Source of the DNA: Lingula anatina
Taxonomy: Eukaryota; Brachiopoda; Lingulata; Lingulida; Lingulidae
Direction of reading: 5' to 3'
NCBI RefSeq assembly: GCF_001039355.2
Contig: NW_019773947.1
Coordinates: forward strand, 280,510-344,509
DNA length: 64,000 bases
The notes under the pieces are model-generated. The model had not been told where the DNA came from. It did not search any database and was given only the letters and a program-made list of their open reading frames with translations. The position numbers were made by a program, and so were the translations under genes. This document shows positions 46,973 through 58,075 of this stretch, in pieces (position 1 is the stretch's first letter; every line of letters starts with the position of its first letter).

Positions 46973-48375
46973 CATTGTACGCAATCTCAAGCTTAAAGGT
47001 TGCAAGGTAATGGAAATTGATAGCGGAGTACAGTGCGTGGTATTTCTCAATGTTTTAATTTTGCACCTTATTATATTTATTAAAGCCATGGTATGGTAAA
47101 GCCATGGCAATTATCATCGCGGCCACAAGGAGGATTTAAAGATGCATACATGCAAAGTCAATTTTTTGTCACAAAAACCAACCAAATGCCAGCATATTGT
47201 TTCAAGTAGTATAACTAAGAGAGTTACCAAAAGGCATTGTTTAATTTTACCCGAAAATGATGTTTGAACAGATTTTTCTGCTGGCATTATAAGCTGTATG
47301 TCAATGGGGCAGCAAAGTAGGTCACGGAAGTAGGTTAAATTTACAACCAAAAATTTAAAGAAAGGAGCAGTCTAAAGGTCTTGGCATGTCGAATTTATTT
47401 GAGTCATATAAGAATCTAGTAGAAGTGGTTTACATGTGTTACTGGGAATCCACGCTCCACCGATGCTCGGTTCGTATGTACCTTGAACATACCGTACGTA
47501 AATTTCATTGAACGCTATTAACGAATCCTTGCATATGTAATGAAAACAAGAGTTTACTGCCTTGAGAGCAAGAAAGCCTATTAATGACAATCGCCATTGA
47601 GTCAGTAATTTTATTTCGAAACCAGGAAAAGCACTTCTATGATTCTAAATGCAATTTAATCAACAGTTGTAAGTTATTTTTTCTTTGGTCAATTGTTTCA
47701 AGTTGAAACCCCCAAGGGCGATCGGGACAGGTGAAGATTGATAAAGACGAAGAGAGAAAATTTGGAAGGGTATCGAGATAAATTGGACATCACCTTAACA
47801 TCTCCATGACGATTCTCTACCAGAGAGTAACCCAATGGTGGGGTTTAAATACAGTTTTATTTTGTTTTCGTATGCAGGAAGGTTTATGAATATTACATTT
47901 CAAAAGTTAAGATATTTTTATCTTTTTATTTGATCTATATATCCTATTTTTATCATTATTTTCATTACTTTTGTGTGTTTCTTTTACTGCAATCATTATA
48001 AAATACCCAATATGCTCTGATCTCCATTAATGACGTTCATCTTGTTGGAAAGATTACATTTTAAACCGCTCTTGGTAAAAAAGAAGTTGTCCCACCTTCA
48101 CTGTGTTTGTTTACAAATGATCACATGACAGCTGTTCACCTTTTTTTCAGGTGAAATACCGTTGAAGATATCCGTATTTTATTACATTTATTCAGATTAA
48201 GAACACGCACTCCCTCAACAGTGATGTTGCACAGTGATCAGGTCATATAACACGGCAGTGTTATACAATTTGACTCTGTCTTTAAATTGCATTCACAATC
48301 ACGGAAGAGAAACCAAAATTAGAAACGAAAGTCTCGGTAGGGTAATTAATTTAGATAATTGAAGGTTCACCCCTT

Positions 48376-48612
48376 TCAAATGACAGAAAAGGGAGACCTG
48401 GTTACGATTCTAAAATCGTAGAGGTACTTTGGCCTCATCATTTCCATTTGGCTCTTTTGATCCCTTCCACCAAAAACAGTCGCCACACTTGAGATAATTT
48501 CGTGAAAGACAGTCCCAGGTCCAAGCGTTATGTAACCTTCCAACCCGGAGAATATATCCATATTCAGAAATATTGAAGTCCCTGTATCTAGTTTTACTGA
48601 TCGACCGTTCAT
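48376..48612 (-). other. Conserved open frame, S2 copy (unrecognised)
   Basis: 78 codons beginning MNGRSVKLDTGTSIFLNMD and ending RIVTRSPFSVI. The paralogous S1 copy has compensating differences (19 bases missing here, 19 missing there at different places). No domain recognised. Confidence 0.3.
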
Positions 48613-49042
48613 ACAGGATATAGTTATTTACTAATAGATTTATGCCACGCAGGAATCAGTACGATTCCCTATAAAAACTGGGACTCTAAAGTAGAAAGGG
48701 AGAGACCCCGGGAGATCGTCACGTCTGTCCCTGCCTGCGTGCTAGCCTGTAGTCCGTATTAGAGGAATAAAGACTATTTAAAACACAATTTATCTGTTGT
48801 GTATTCAAGCCGCCGTTCTCTCAAAAATTAGTAACCAACAAAGGTTACAGTATTACATGACCATAAAACTGAAAAAGACACTGGCAAATATCACCAAATT
48901 AATACACGATTAACATGAGGGTGTGTCTTTAAAAAGCAGTGTGCCTATTAACGTGTGAGCCATATCTCATTTCATTTGTAATATGTGTCTTCACGGGTGA
49001 CTACAGGCTTTATCATGGAAAATCACTTGCTTACAGTTCTCC

Positions 49043-49092
49043 TCTGTTGTAGACACGCAATGTTCTACTTGTTGTAGACACGCAATGTTCTG
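49043..49092 (+). repeat. 25-bp minisatellite, two units (S2)
   Basis: Counterpart of the three-unit array at 40263-40335. Confidence 0.88.
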
Positions 49093-49102
49093 GAACGGCC
49101 AT

Positions 49103-49609
49103 CCCAGCGGGCAAATTATGTTGTTTTAACGTTAGAACAACGTTGAACCATAAGGTTGATAATACATGTACGTTGGATAAACATTGGATTTGAAAGTTGA
49201 CTCAACGTCAGATAACAACATTCATCCTAGTGTTAGCTAACCTTGCAAGGAATTCAGTTTATTGGAATGTATTTCTGAATAACAAGTTTAAAAAATTCAC
49301 TAGTTCACTCAAGACACAAAACAACTGTCATTTTTACTTTAAAACACTTTTTTTATTATTTTGATAAAGTTAGTTACAGTATTGATAAACAAAGTATCAC
49401 GTTTTCAATAATAAATATTTTAAATTACAATCCATGTCTGCAAGGTTGTGTCAATGACCAAAATACAACGTTGAGTCAACGTCACATTATGACGGTGTTT
49501 TGACGTGGCTGGATCAACGTTGATTTTACGTTGATTTTCGGTAGATCAACGGCAATTCAACGTATCAACCTGTTTTCAACGTTGATCCAACGCGACTATG
49601 CCTGCTGGG
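49103..49609. mobile_element. 507-bp TIR element with CCCAGC ends and AT target duplication
   Basis: Ends are CCCAGCGGGC and GCCTGCTGGG, flanked by AT (49101-49102 and 49610-49611). S1 at about 40347-40351 has the empty site with a single AT. The interior is rich in CAACGTTGA and TCAACGTTG words in both orientations near each end. It is non-coding, and the superfamily is not assigned. Confidence 0.9.
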
Positions 49610-49823
49610 ATCTTTGAGCCCTAATTACACTTTTAGCACGAAGGGATGACTTGGAGTGGTCGGTAAAGAAAAGAACATACCACCCAATAATCTGGAACAA
49701 CTCCGTCAAGAATAGGACAATATCCCACTAAGAAGACTTAAGCTTGTAACCGTTGTTGGAGGCACGCCGCGCTGTCTACATGAGTCAATTACAGTGCACA
49801 CGATTTGTAAACACGCGCTATTA

Positions 49824-50049
49824 GGGTGCTTTCCCAGAGATTTAGATCGATCTAGAGATATAGATTTAGATCGACCTAACCCCCTGGGGGTTCACGCTAA
49901 ATTGCAGTCAGCCGAGCGGGCACCATAGTTAATTACCCCTTTACAGCTTTTAGTAGGCGGGACAGACGCTTAAGCCGGCCAAGCTGACAGTAATCTAGTG
50001 AGACTCCCCACAGGGATAGATCGATCTAAAAATCTATGGAAATGGGGTG
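49824..50049. mobile_element. TTA-site MITE in S2
   Basis: 226 bp, flanked by TTA at 49821-49823 and 50050-50052. S1 shows an empty site at the equivalent TTA. The S1 members sit at a different TTA about 20 bp away. Confidence 0.92.
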
Positions 50050-50144
50050 TTAGACAAACGACTCTTAAAGAGCACATTCTCATAACTGTAAAACAATAAT
50101 GACATATTCTGATGGAAATTCATCTGTGTAGTCGTAGGATATGA

Positions 50145-50745
50145 TTCAAGTATTAAACTTTTCAATTCCTACACTAAAAATACCTGACAGAGCTTTCGAT
50201 CAAATCCGTGATCTTCTTCAGCGTGATGTCATATGGGACGACCACTGCTCACCAGTGCTTTGGTGATTGTGTTGTCCCAAATGTTCTTTTTGTTTCCCCG
50301 ATGTAGTCTTTCTCACATTCACAGTTCTTGTTACCCTGGCACCTTATATGGTAAATTGCGCTACTAACTTTAAAATCTAGAGTGGTGGAACATAAAAGAC
50401 GGAGCTCCACCACCTCGGAGGTCTCTAGGCACATTCATGTAGATAATCCGGGACATGAAATCCCGTGGGAGAGAGTAAAGATCTTGGATAGGGACCCTTC
50501 TTGGTATGAAAGGGGGGTTAAGGAGGCCATTTACGTACATCGGGGCACATAACCCAAGCTTGAACAGAGATGGGGGAGGCACCAATTGTCACACATTTTG
50601 GACAACACAATCACCAAAGCACTGGTGAGCAGTGATCGTCCCATATGATATCACACTGAAGAAGATCAGGGATGTGATCGAAAGCTCTGTCAGGATAGCT
50701 CTATTTTTAGTGTAGAAATTGAAAAGTTTAATACTTGAATAATGA
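50145..50745. mobile_element. Penelope-like fragments in inverted arrangement
   Basis: On the minus strand (about 50385 down to 50277) lies the N-terminal half of a GIY-YIG domain: SSAIYHIRCQGNKNC and EKDYIGETKRT. On the plus strand (about 50379-50595) lies the C-terminal half: SSTTSEVSRHIHV, NPGHEIPWERVKILDR, ERGVKEAIYV, then a stop. Each half runs outward into the same roughly 130-bp sequence (50145-50277 reversed, and 50598-50745). The two arms are thus an inverted repeat of Penelope-like 3' ends. It is inactive. Confidence 0.8.
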
Positions 50746-51066
50746 CATAGGATGGGTAACGTTTTCTGAATAACAAACAGTGCGCGTGCGCGCACTCTTG
50801 TGTGATTGCTTGCCTACACGTAGTTGATTTAAAACTAAAGGTGTCGTACCTGGGATTTTCCCGCCAAATCGAATTTTCCTCAAAAAAGTTGTTCTTACTT
50901 ATGAATCGTTGCTCGACCCGTTCATGCTACTTGAATTCCGTGTGTTACCTCCTACCGAAAGATTTTTTTTATTTTTGTGAAAGATAACGTTAATGCGACA
51001 GATCTTCAGTTTTTTTGGCTCGTTTTTCTGTCTGATTTTTCTGTCACAAACACCTATTACAATTTT

Positions 51067-51672
51067 TGGGAAAGTACCACTTCTAATATAAATTGAGCAG
51101 CATGCACGCGATAGCTGTGACTATAGCAGCATGCGATAGGATTGGGCTGTAGCATTATTGATAGCAGCAAGCGTCAGCTGTGCCTGTTGACAGAGTGCCA
51201 ACAGTTAACACAACTCACTATATAATGTAAAGTAGTGCGTGTCGGTTACAACAAATCTATTAATAAATCAAATTATTACGAATGAGAATTGAGATGCCTT
51301 CGACCCGGTGTGAATTCCCTGAATGCATTTCAAGTTTCTAATGGAATAAATATGTATAATGGTTTGATCCAAATACAATGGACGTTTTTTCATATCTGGA
51401 CGTAACGCACCTCAACATGGCAGAACCAAGAATCCCATTTGGATCCTGGATTATGGACTGCTCTCTCTACTTATGCCTGGTTAGTGGAAAAAATGATTTC
51501 TCGAACATTTATCAGTGAATTCACTGAAGTTATTTAATGCTGCCTACATAACAGAATGACTTTGATTATTCGGGACAATTTGATTTAATGATTCAATCCC
51601 ATTCTTGCTCAGTAGACAAGGAGTAATCAAAAGGCCTGAATTAAGCGTTCTTCATTTTTTCCGATAATTACC
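51067..51672. other. No gene recognised
   Basis: Right flank of S2 up to the Tc1-like element. It is unique in the window, with no coding or repeat signal that I can support. Confidence 0.45.
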
Positions 51673-52009
51673 ACACTGATGCTCATAAGTTAAGCAACAC
51701 CCCGATTTTTTCAAAAGTTTCTTATACCATGATCAATATTTCATTTGTTAGTGGGATTATGCATATTTCGTTAAAATTTGATAAATAACTTATTCAAGTT
51801 AAATATTTCGGTTAAAGAAATGCAACACATAGCTTATTGTAATAATCAAAATAACTTTATAAACCAAACGGTACTAAAATATGCCAAACCATGTGTCAAA
51901 AACTTATGCTCACACAGGTAAAAGGACGTGCTGATTAAAATAGCTTATCTTGAAAAAAAAGTTCAATCATCTACGAATTATTTTTAATAAAAGAAGACTG
52001 TAGATAATG

Positions 52010-52052
52010 GATGATAAATCGTCTATTATGCAATAATAGACGATTTATCATC
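52010..52052. repeat. Perfect 18-bp-arm hairpin
   Basis: GATGATAAATCGTCTATT is followed by ATGCAAT and its exact reverse complement. The phrase 'gtctattatgcaataa' then recurs directly at about 52053. It lies in the 3' non-coding part of the Tc1-like element. Confidence 0.9.
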
Positions 52053-52109
52053 GTCTATTATGCAATAAATATCGGTTGTGCCTTCCCTGGTTTTGAACAA
52101 CAGCTTCAC

Positions 52110-52850
52110 ATTATTGTCTCCTGCAACTTGCCGCTAAATTCTGTCAATCTTGCTTAGGAAGCCGGTTCCATCCTTCAATTACTGCCCGCTGAAGCTCTCT
52201 AATGCTTCTAACTCGAGGTTGTCTCTCATTTACTGCTCTGTCAATCATATCCTAAGCATATTCGATTACATTGAGAATTGGCGAATATGCAGGCTAATCT
52301 AAATTTGGGATACCGTGCTGTTGCAGCGCGTCTTGCACGGACCGTGCTTTATGGATGATTTTTCTTCCCGGATTTGCTTGAATGTGTGATTGTATGCGCC
52401 CCAGTGGTATTTCGTCTCTGTATTGTTGACAAGTGTACGGTGGCTTTTGACGAGATCTTTTAGATGGAAGTTCAGCTTCTAAAAGATGCCTGTTGACTGC
52501 TTGCCTTCTGATTCGAGCTCTTCCTAATCCAGGCCAAAGGTTCCTCGGTTGTTTCGCCGACATGAATTGGTCCTGGTGGCATAACCGAACCAAACATCTT
52601 CATCTCTTGCGTCGGTTAATATTGTTCTACCAGAAAGATGCTTGTCCAATACATGATGATTTGGGGGCCATTTTGCTACCAGCTTGGACACTTGACTTGG
52701 TGCTACTCTCTGTTGCCTTGCAATATGTCTCTGATGGCTTCTTATTTTTTGCCATCTGATTACTTCGTTGAGTCCTCTTCTAACCATTGGTTGGTACAAT
52801 ATAACAAATTGTGAGCATGAAACTAGCCAAACTGGGCGTGGCGTGGTCAA
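52110..52850 (-). pseudogene. Tc1-like transposase, frameshifted
   Basis: An N-terminal helix-turn-helix part has RQQRVAPSQVSKLVAKW, then SGRTILTDARDED (52524-52850). A second frame (52294-52593) has RIRRQAVNRHLLEAELPSKR and later SVQDALQQHGIPNLD, followed after a stop by PAYSPILNVIEYA and DMIDRAV. These are the Tc1 bipartite DNA-binding domain and the region around the last catalytic acid. The first catalytic Asp region is degraded, with frame breaks near 52540 and a stop near 52293. It is non-functional. Confidence 0.8.
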
Positions 52851-53042
52851 ACTGTATTTTTCGGAAGTGGCACCCCCATTGAATATTCTACCGTGCCCAA
52901 CAGTAAATAGTTCTCAAATGTCACAGTCCAGTAAATCAAAGTAAAAAAAAAAGATAAATATCTAGCTACTGTACAAATTTTGCCTCAATAAAAAAAGAAT
53001 TTGGGAAATAAGAAAGTGTTGCTTAACTTATGAGGATCAGTG

Positions 53043-54589
53043 TAAATGAAGGTTATTCAGTCCATCAACCTTGTACACTCCAGTCACTTTTTTCCATTAA
53101 ATAATGACCGGACCCTAACCAAGATTAGTTCTTTCGAACACAAAGGGACATTTCCTACGTTATGGCGGTGATCCGTTTGGTAACGATTAAAATTGCAAGG
53201 CTTCATGTCCTGAATGGCATGGGATGTTGCGTATCCCACCCCGTCTCAAATTAAAAAATTGTCTGGGAAGTAGCCGGAACAACCTGGAAGGGTACATCAC
53301 CCATAGCCAAGATAGTACTAAACAGTCAGCTCCGACATTGTTTTTCGCAATAAGATTTGCACTGGGCGCCATAGGGATGTTATAAGAAAATTCACTCGTA
53401 TATGGTTACGTGCCAAAGCCATCCCGTGCAGTACGACATAACAGACAACTTCGCGTAATATAATGAGTATTAGATAAAACGTCTTTTTAGAAATCAAACT
53501 ATTGAATTTCGTAGAATATTTTACATCTTCAGATAGAGTATTTGTTAAGAAATGCACTCCTGTCACTATTTTCCCCCCTTTTGTCTTTTTCGTGTTCCAT
53601 CGGTCACTGTTAACGGACTCTCGCTGGGTATTTCCTATCAGGGCAAAGAACCCGTTTGTTAGACTCAATTATAGAATGTAAAGCTAAAACAGTTCAATGA
53701 TTTTATCAGTAGCGGGTGTTCTCTTAGAGATCCAAGATGGCAATGTAAATGCAAATGACCAAGAATACTTTTGACAAAGGTGAAAGCAATTTTAAAAAAA
53801 GAGAGAAGAAAGCATTACACGACTTAAACATTACACGATTTGGGCAATTAAGGCGGTATTAGACTAAATTTTTGTCTCCTCCATCTCATTGTACCACAAA
53901 CTTTCCTAGTCTCATTCATAACAAGAAAGAAGGCAACAAGGAATATTGATTGTTCATGATTTGGCCAAACAAAGCCGCTTTTATTATATAACCCCACTAT
54001 CCTAATCATTTTAACAATAAAAACAATATAGCAAATTGTTGCGTGCATTAAATGTTATGGCCTTAGGGATAAAAACTATATATCAAATATTCAATAAGAC
54101 TCATCATCCTAAAAATTATGATGTGACGAGTCAGCAAAAGTTATCATTTACCAACAATTTTGCACAAATTTCATTTGTGGGGTTGCAAAGAGGCCCCCAC
54201 TATGTCGAATATTCAATAACACGGGTTGTAATTTTAATTTAAATCAGAGAACAGGAAACTCTTCATGGAGCCTTGTGACTTGAAAATGGGTCAGGAATAC
54301 TACACATGTTTTTACGATTAGCTAGGGTGGGAAAGTTTTGCAATATCCTACTGAAAGCTAAAAGAGAGAAGTCCTAAGAAAATGGACAGAGGTTATAGAA
54401 TAAAACTGAAATGAAGGCAATGTGCTTCAATAGGTATTTAAATCTGCCATATCTGTACTATTCTGTACAATATAGGGGGACTTGTAATACCCATGTAAAA
54501 TCATCATGTTTACTGAAAAGTGAAAAGCTAATAACTATTTACTTGCTGACTTTCTTAAGATGCTCTATCAGTTGCAATGCCCTAAGTAA
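53043..54589. other. No gene recognised
   Basis: AT-rich DNA. The frame at 53318-53668 (minus, 116 codons) has one hydrophobic stretch but no motif or paralog in the window. Confidence 0.4.
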
Positions 54590-55426
54590 AGCCTCGGTCA
54601 CAACCGATTTTTGGGTGTTGCGAGGGCCGTGGAGGTCGTAGAGGTAGAGGATAGTCTGCCTTGTGAGTCGCAAGGGCCACATGAGATGTCCTTTCAAGCT
54701 GGGACGCTAATTGCAAGTAGCGACAACCTAGAAAATGTACTGATTTCTTGAGTTTGTCTTGCTTCCTGTGTACGAAGCACACACTCACCACTTACGAAGG
54801 GAATGCAACGCATGGCAAAAGTAGGGCCCTTTTCTGTCAGTTTTGCTTCACACTTGCCTCACATGTTTGTGGTGACGTACTGACGGCGTACGTCAGTTTT
54901 GCGCCCTGTTTTCCTCTTCTTTCTTCTTCCTCCTCCCTTTTTTCTACTATGTAAGCTTCTTTCTCTTGCCTTTTGAAGGCATATCAGAAACTAAATTGAG
55001 CAAAAATTTGAAAATTTTGGAAATTGTTGTACACGTTACACAGTCGACGTTCATTGTAAAGACACGAGCGTGCGTCGTGAGCAAGCCTTTTAAACACCAG
55101 GCGTGGGGGTGACGCACGTGCGACGCATTCCCGGTGTGCCCTCGACTTTGTTCGTTAGTTGTGAGGGCGTGCGCCTTAACTCAACACGCAAAGAGCACTT
55201 GTTCCTTCATAGCTTGCGACGTGCGTCTTGCACAACGCGAGCATCTCTTGCTAACTCCGTGCGAAAGGATTAAGTTACGCTTGCGGCCTCGCTGTTCGCA
55301 GGCTATTCGTAGAATCTTTTGGACATGTCCAACATCCTCCGCACGTGCTTACGGGCAGTCTGCGAACTCGAAATTACGTAAGAAGGACTTGCATGGGAAG
55401 TGAGATTCTCGGTTGTGACCGAGGCT
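54590..55426. mobile_element. 837-bp TIR element, AGCCTCGGTCACAACCGA ends
   Basis: Perfect 18-bp terminal inverted repeats. The flanks are TAAGTAA on the left and TAAGTGA on the right, an imperfect 7-bp (possibly 8-bp) duplication. The interior is more GC-rich than the surroundings and rich in ACGCACGTGCG-like words, with no recognisable transposase. It is non-autonomous, and the superfamily is uncertain (hAT- or P-like from the duplication length). Confidence 0.82.
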
Positions 55427-57308
55427 TAAGTGAACCCCAATATCAGAGATGTGTGAAGGGTGGGGGTTGATAGAAGACCACAAATTTTCTTCAGAAGACT
55501 TATAGACAGAGTTATAAATGTGAAACTCAATGATAAGTAAACAGTATATAACTTCAGTGATAAAAAAAAACGAATAGTTGATGAGGAAAGGAGGGTTGAA
55601 TTTTGGACTAAGCTGATTTATAATGATGTGCAGGTCAGACTGAGCAAGAAAATCTAGCTTGCTATGGTATCTACACTGATCCGTGAAACGTCTGACAAGG
55701 GATATGATAGAAGTGTGAAACTAAAAGTACAGGTAGGTAACTGAATCGGCATAGCAGGTGCCCATGTGATATCCAATAAATTTCGGGACATTGCATCCTC
55801 CCATGTCATCAGGTGACTGGAGATTCTATACGCAAGGACCTTTAATTTCTTTGTGCAGTCGCCGTGACCGCTATCGGTGCAAACAAGAAACCCATGGATA
55901 AAGAACGTTTAGTCAACAGCAACTGCTAAATCGCTAGAGAAAATAAAACTTACCGCATTCATGTAACAGTCGGCAATTGTACTGTTGATCCTTGCTTGAA
56001 GTTGTGCAGAATCTGTCAAGTGTACGCTTCAACACATCGAGTGAACTGCTGGAAAGCTCTCATAGAAGTAAAAGCCGATGAAATTTTTTGAACTGAAGAT
56101 TTCAGTTGAAGATTTGAGATAACTTGTAGCTTAATCGTATCATGCGCGTCAACAGAATGCATCAAGCAAAATGAGCTCAGGCAGTGATTTCCCATGGTAT
56201 AAGTAGCAACATGTGCCTCAATGGAGAAATCCCCTCTAGGGTACAATTGAGCATGTGCAGAATGCGCACGTGCGTAAATAAGCTCAAGAGATTGTTGTCG
56301 CCATAAAATGTCGTTTGACTACGCCAAACTTTCCTATAATTGTATTCTTAACGGATTAACAACTCTTCGTATGAGAACTTGATTTCACAGTTTATACATT
56401 GTAAGTGACTCAGAAATATTATATATTCTATTATACCACAAAAACACCAGTTATAGCAATTATTCTGAAATCTGCGCTTGCCGTCGGACCTCGTGACTTC
56501 CACTGATGTCTGTACTCTGTAATAATCACAAAAAAGCAACTTTTTTAGAAAAAAATCCAGGGACAAACTTTGAATGTAAAAATGGATTCATTGACTACTA
56601 GTAAATGTGGGAAAATTGCCGTTTACCTCAGGAAAATTCTTCTTTTTTTGCCAAAATGAACAGTTGTTATATATGCTTTTAATGTTTACCCAGCAAACCC
56701 TGGGATGTATAACGGAGTCCGACTGATGCTTATATAGATGTAACAACGAAAATGAGCAGTGAACTCTCCTAATTCTTTCGTGTCGTTTGCATTATATATA
56801 GTTTCGTGCCTAATTGTTTTTAAAAAAGAATTAAAAAAAAACAAACAAATGCATTAATTTCATTAAAAGTATTACAACGTGTAACCAAGACAAAGCCAAC
56901 TACAGTGGTGCAACAGATTTATTTTGAGAAACCCTAAAATATATGTGCATATGATTCATATGGTGACTCCAATGTAATGAGGCCTAGATCAATAAAGTTG
57001 ATTTCAACACCAGTGAAGCAAGTGTCTCCGCCGCTATACGGCGCTATTTGTCGCTCCAAGCACATTAAAAAAAGAAAAATAATTAAATTACATGTATTAG
57101 TTCAAAAGATTTCGCAGAGACTTACCAGTATAAGAGCACAAAGACCTCACCATGAACCAAAAGAGTGATTAAAGAATTAGCTCAGGCACTCAGACCTCAC
57201 AGGGAGTATAAGTATTATGTATATGGTCAAATAACGCCGAAAAGATTCACCTAATCTGCATTTGCATATGCATGCCATCACGATGACAGTTTAACCTTCT
57301 ACAAAGCA
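55427..57308. other. No gene recognised
   Basis: AT-rich, with only short open frames lacking recognisable motifs. Confidence 0.4.
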
Positions 57309-58075
57309 GCAATAAAGGGTACCGGAGAAGATCAGCATTGGTCAGAATTGTGCCGGAAGTGACGTGTAGTGGTGTAAGACGTAAAGCTGAGAGGTCATTT
57401 TTAGCTGGAGGTGAACGGGAGTGAAGACATGGACTCGGAGAAAAAAGCAGTTTTTCAAACAACATGGTAAGATGACATTTCTTCTTTACGCATTTTGGGC
57501 AGAGAATACTTGTAGAAATAATAGGCACATGATATGAAAACGTGACACGGAACTTGAAGGTGCAAAATCGTGGTTAATTTGCAGACAACTTGTTTTGAAA
57601 TACATGCTGCATCGACCGCCAGCGCGACAAACAGCGTAAAGGGAAAGGTATTCCCGGGAGGCTATAAATCGTTGTCATTTAGAATTCTGGCATTTATGTA
57701 ATCTGATATGTCCATATCTAAGTATTTTTGGGTGTTTTATGGTATGTGCTGCAAATATAATGATGTTTTTTTCTTGAAGGACCTTGTGAAAACCAGGAAG
57801 TAGTTCGTAACTAACAACTGAAATCGTACCGATCTACGACTGCTGTGCAAAGATGTATCTTTTTTTTTAATAATGCGACGAATTGTTAGATCTTTATATG
57901 TCCATCTGACATGATATTCCACACATATGATCACACTAATACAGGGGCGGATAGAAAAAATTAAATACCCGTCAATGTAAACTTGAAAATCTGACCGTCT
58001 TCCGGAAGACCCAGAAGACGGCCTAAATCCGCCCCTGACTAATACACCTTTTACACCTGGGTAGGCACTAATCAC
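57309..58075 (+). repeat. Long inverted repeat, left arm
   Basis: Matches the reverse complement of 58763-59431. Length is 767 bp, or about 664 bp once the 96-bp insertion and its 7-bp duplication are removed, equal to the right arm. Identity is high but not perfect. Starts GCAATAAAGGGTACC and ends near GGCACTAATCAC. Confidence 0.9.
57942..58037. mobile_element. 96-bp MITE, CAGGGGCGGAT ends, 7-bp duplication
   Basis: Ends are CAGGGGCGGAT and ATCCGCCCCTG, flanked by ACTAATA at 57935-57941 and 58038-58044. The opposite arm of the inverted repeat (near 58796-58803) has the unoccupied sequence. The CAGGGGCGG end is hAT-like, though hAT elements usually make 8-bp duplications. Confidence 0.9.

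Larger units (their letters stand above)
46970..51066. repeat. Segmental duplication S2
   Basis: Partner of S1 (35543-41385). Its insertions relative to S1 are about 346 bp at 47140-47486, a 507-bp element at 49103, a TTA-site MITE at 49824 and inverted Penelope-like fragments at 50145-50745. It lacks the S1 Penelope-like fragment and the S1 tandem MITE pair. Confidence 0.88.
51674..53042 (-). mobile_element. Tc1-like transposon with both terminal repeats
   Basis: Inverted ends share CACTGATSCTCATAAGTTA and AAGCAACAC over about 27 bp with one mismatch. The right flank is TA and the left flank CA, a target duplication with one change. At 1369 bp it has the length of a complete Tc1-family element. 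The transposase on the minus strand is broken. A long perfect hairpin lies inside at 52010-52052. Confidence 0.9.

Noticed and set aside
54411-54641. Plus-strand frame upstream of and into the 837-bp element
   Set aside because: It crosses the element's terminal repeat, so the frame is an accident of the insertion.
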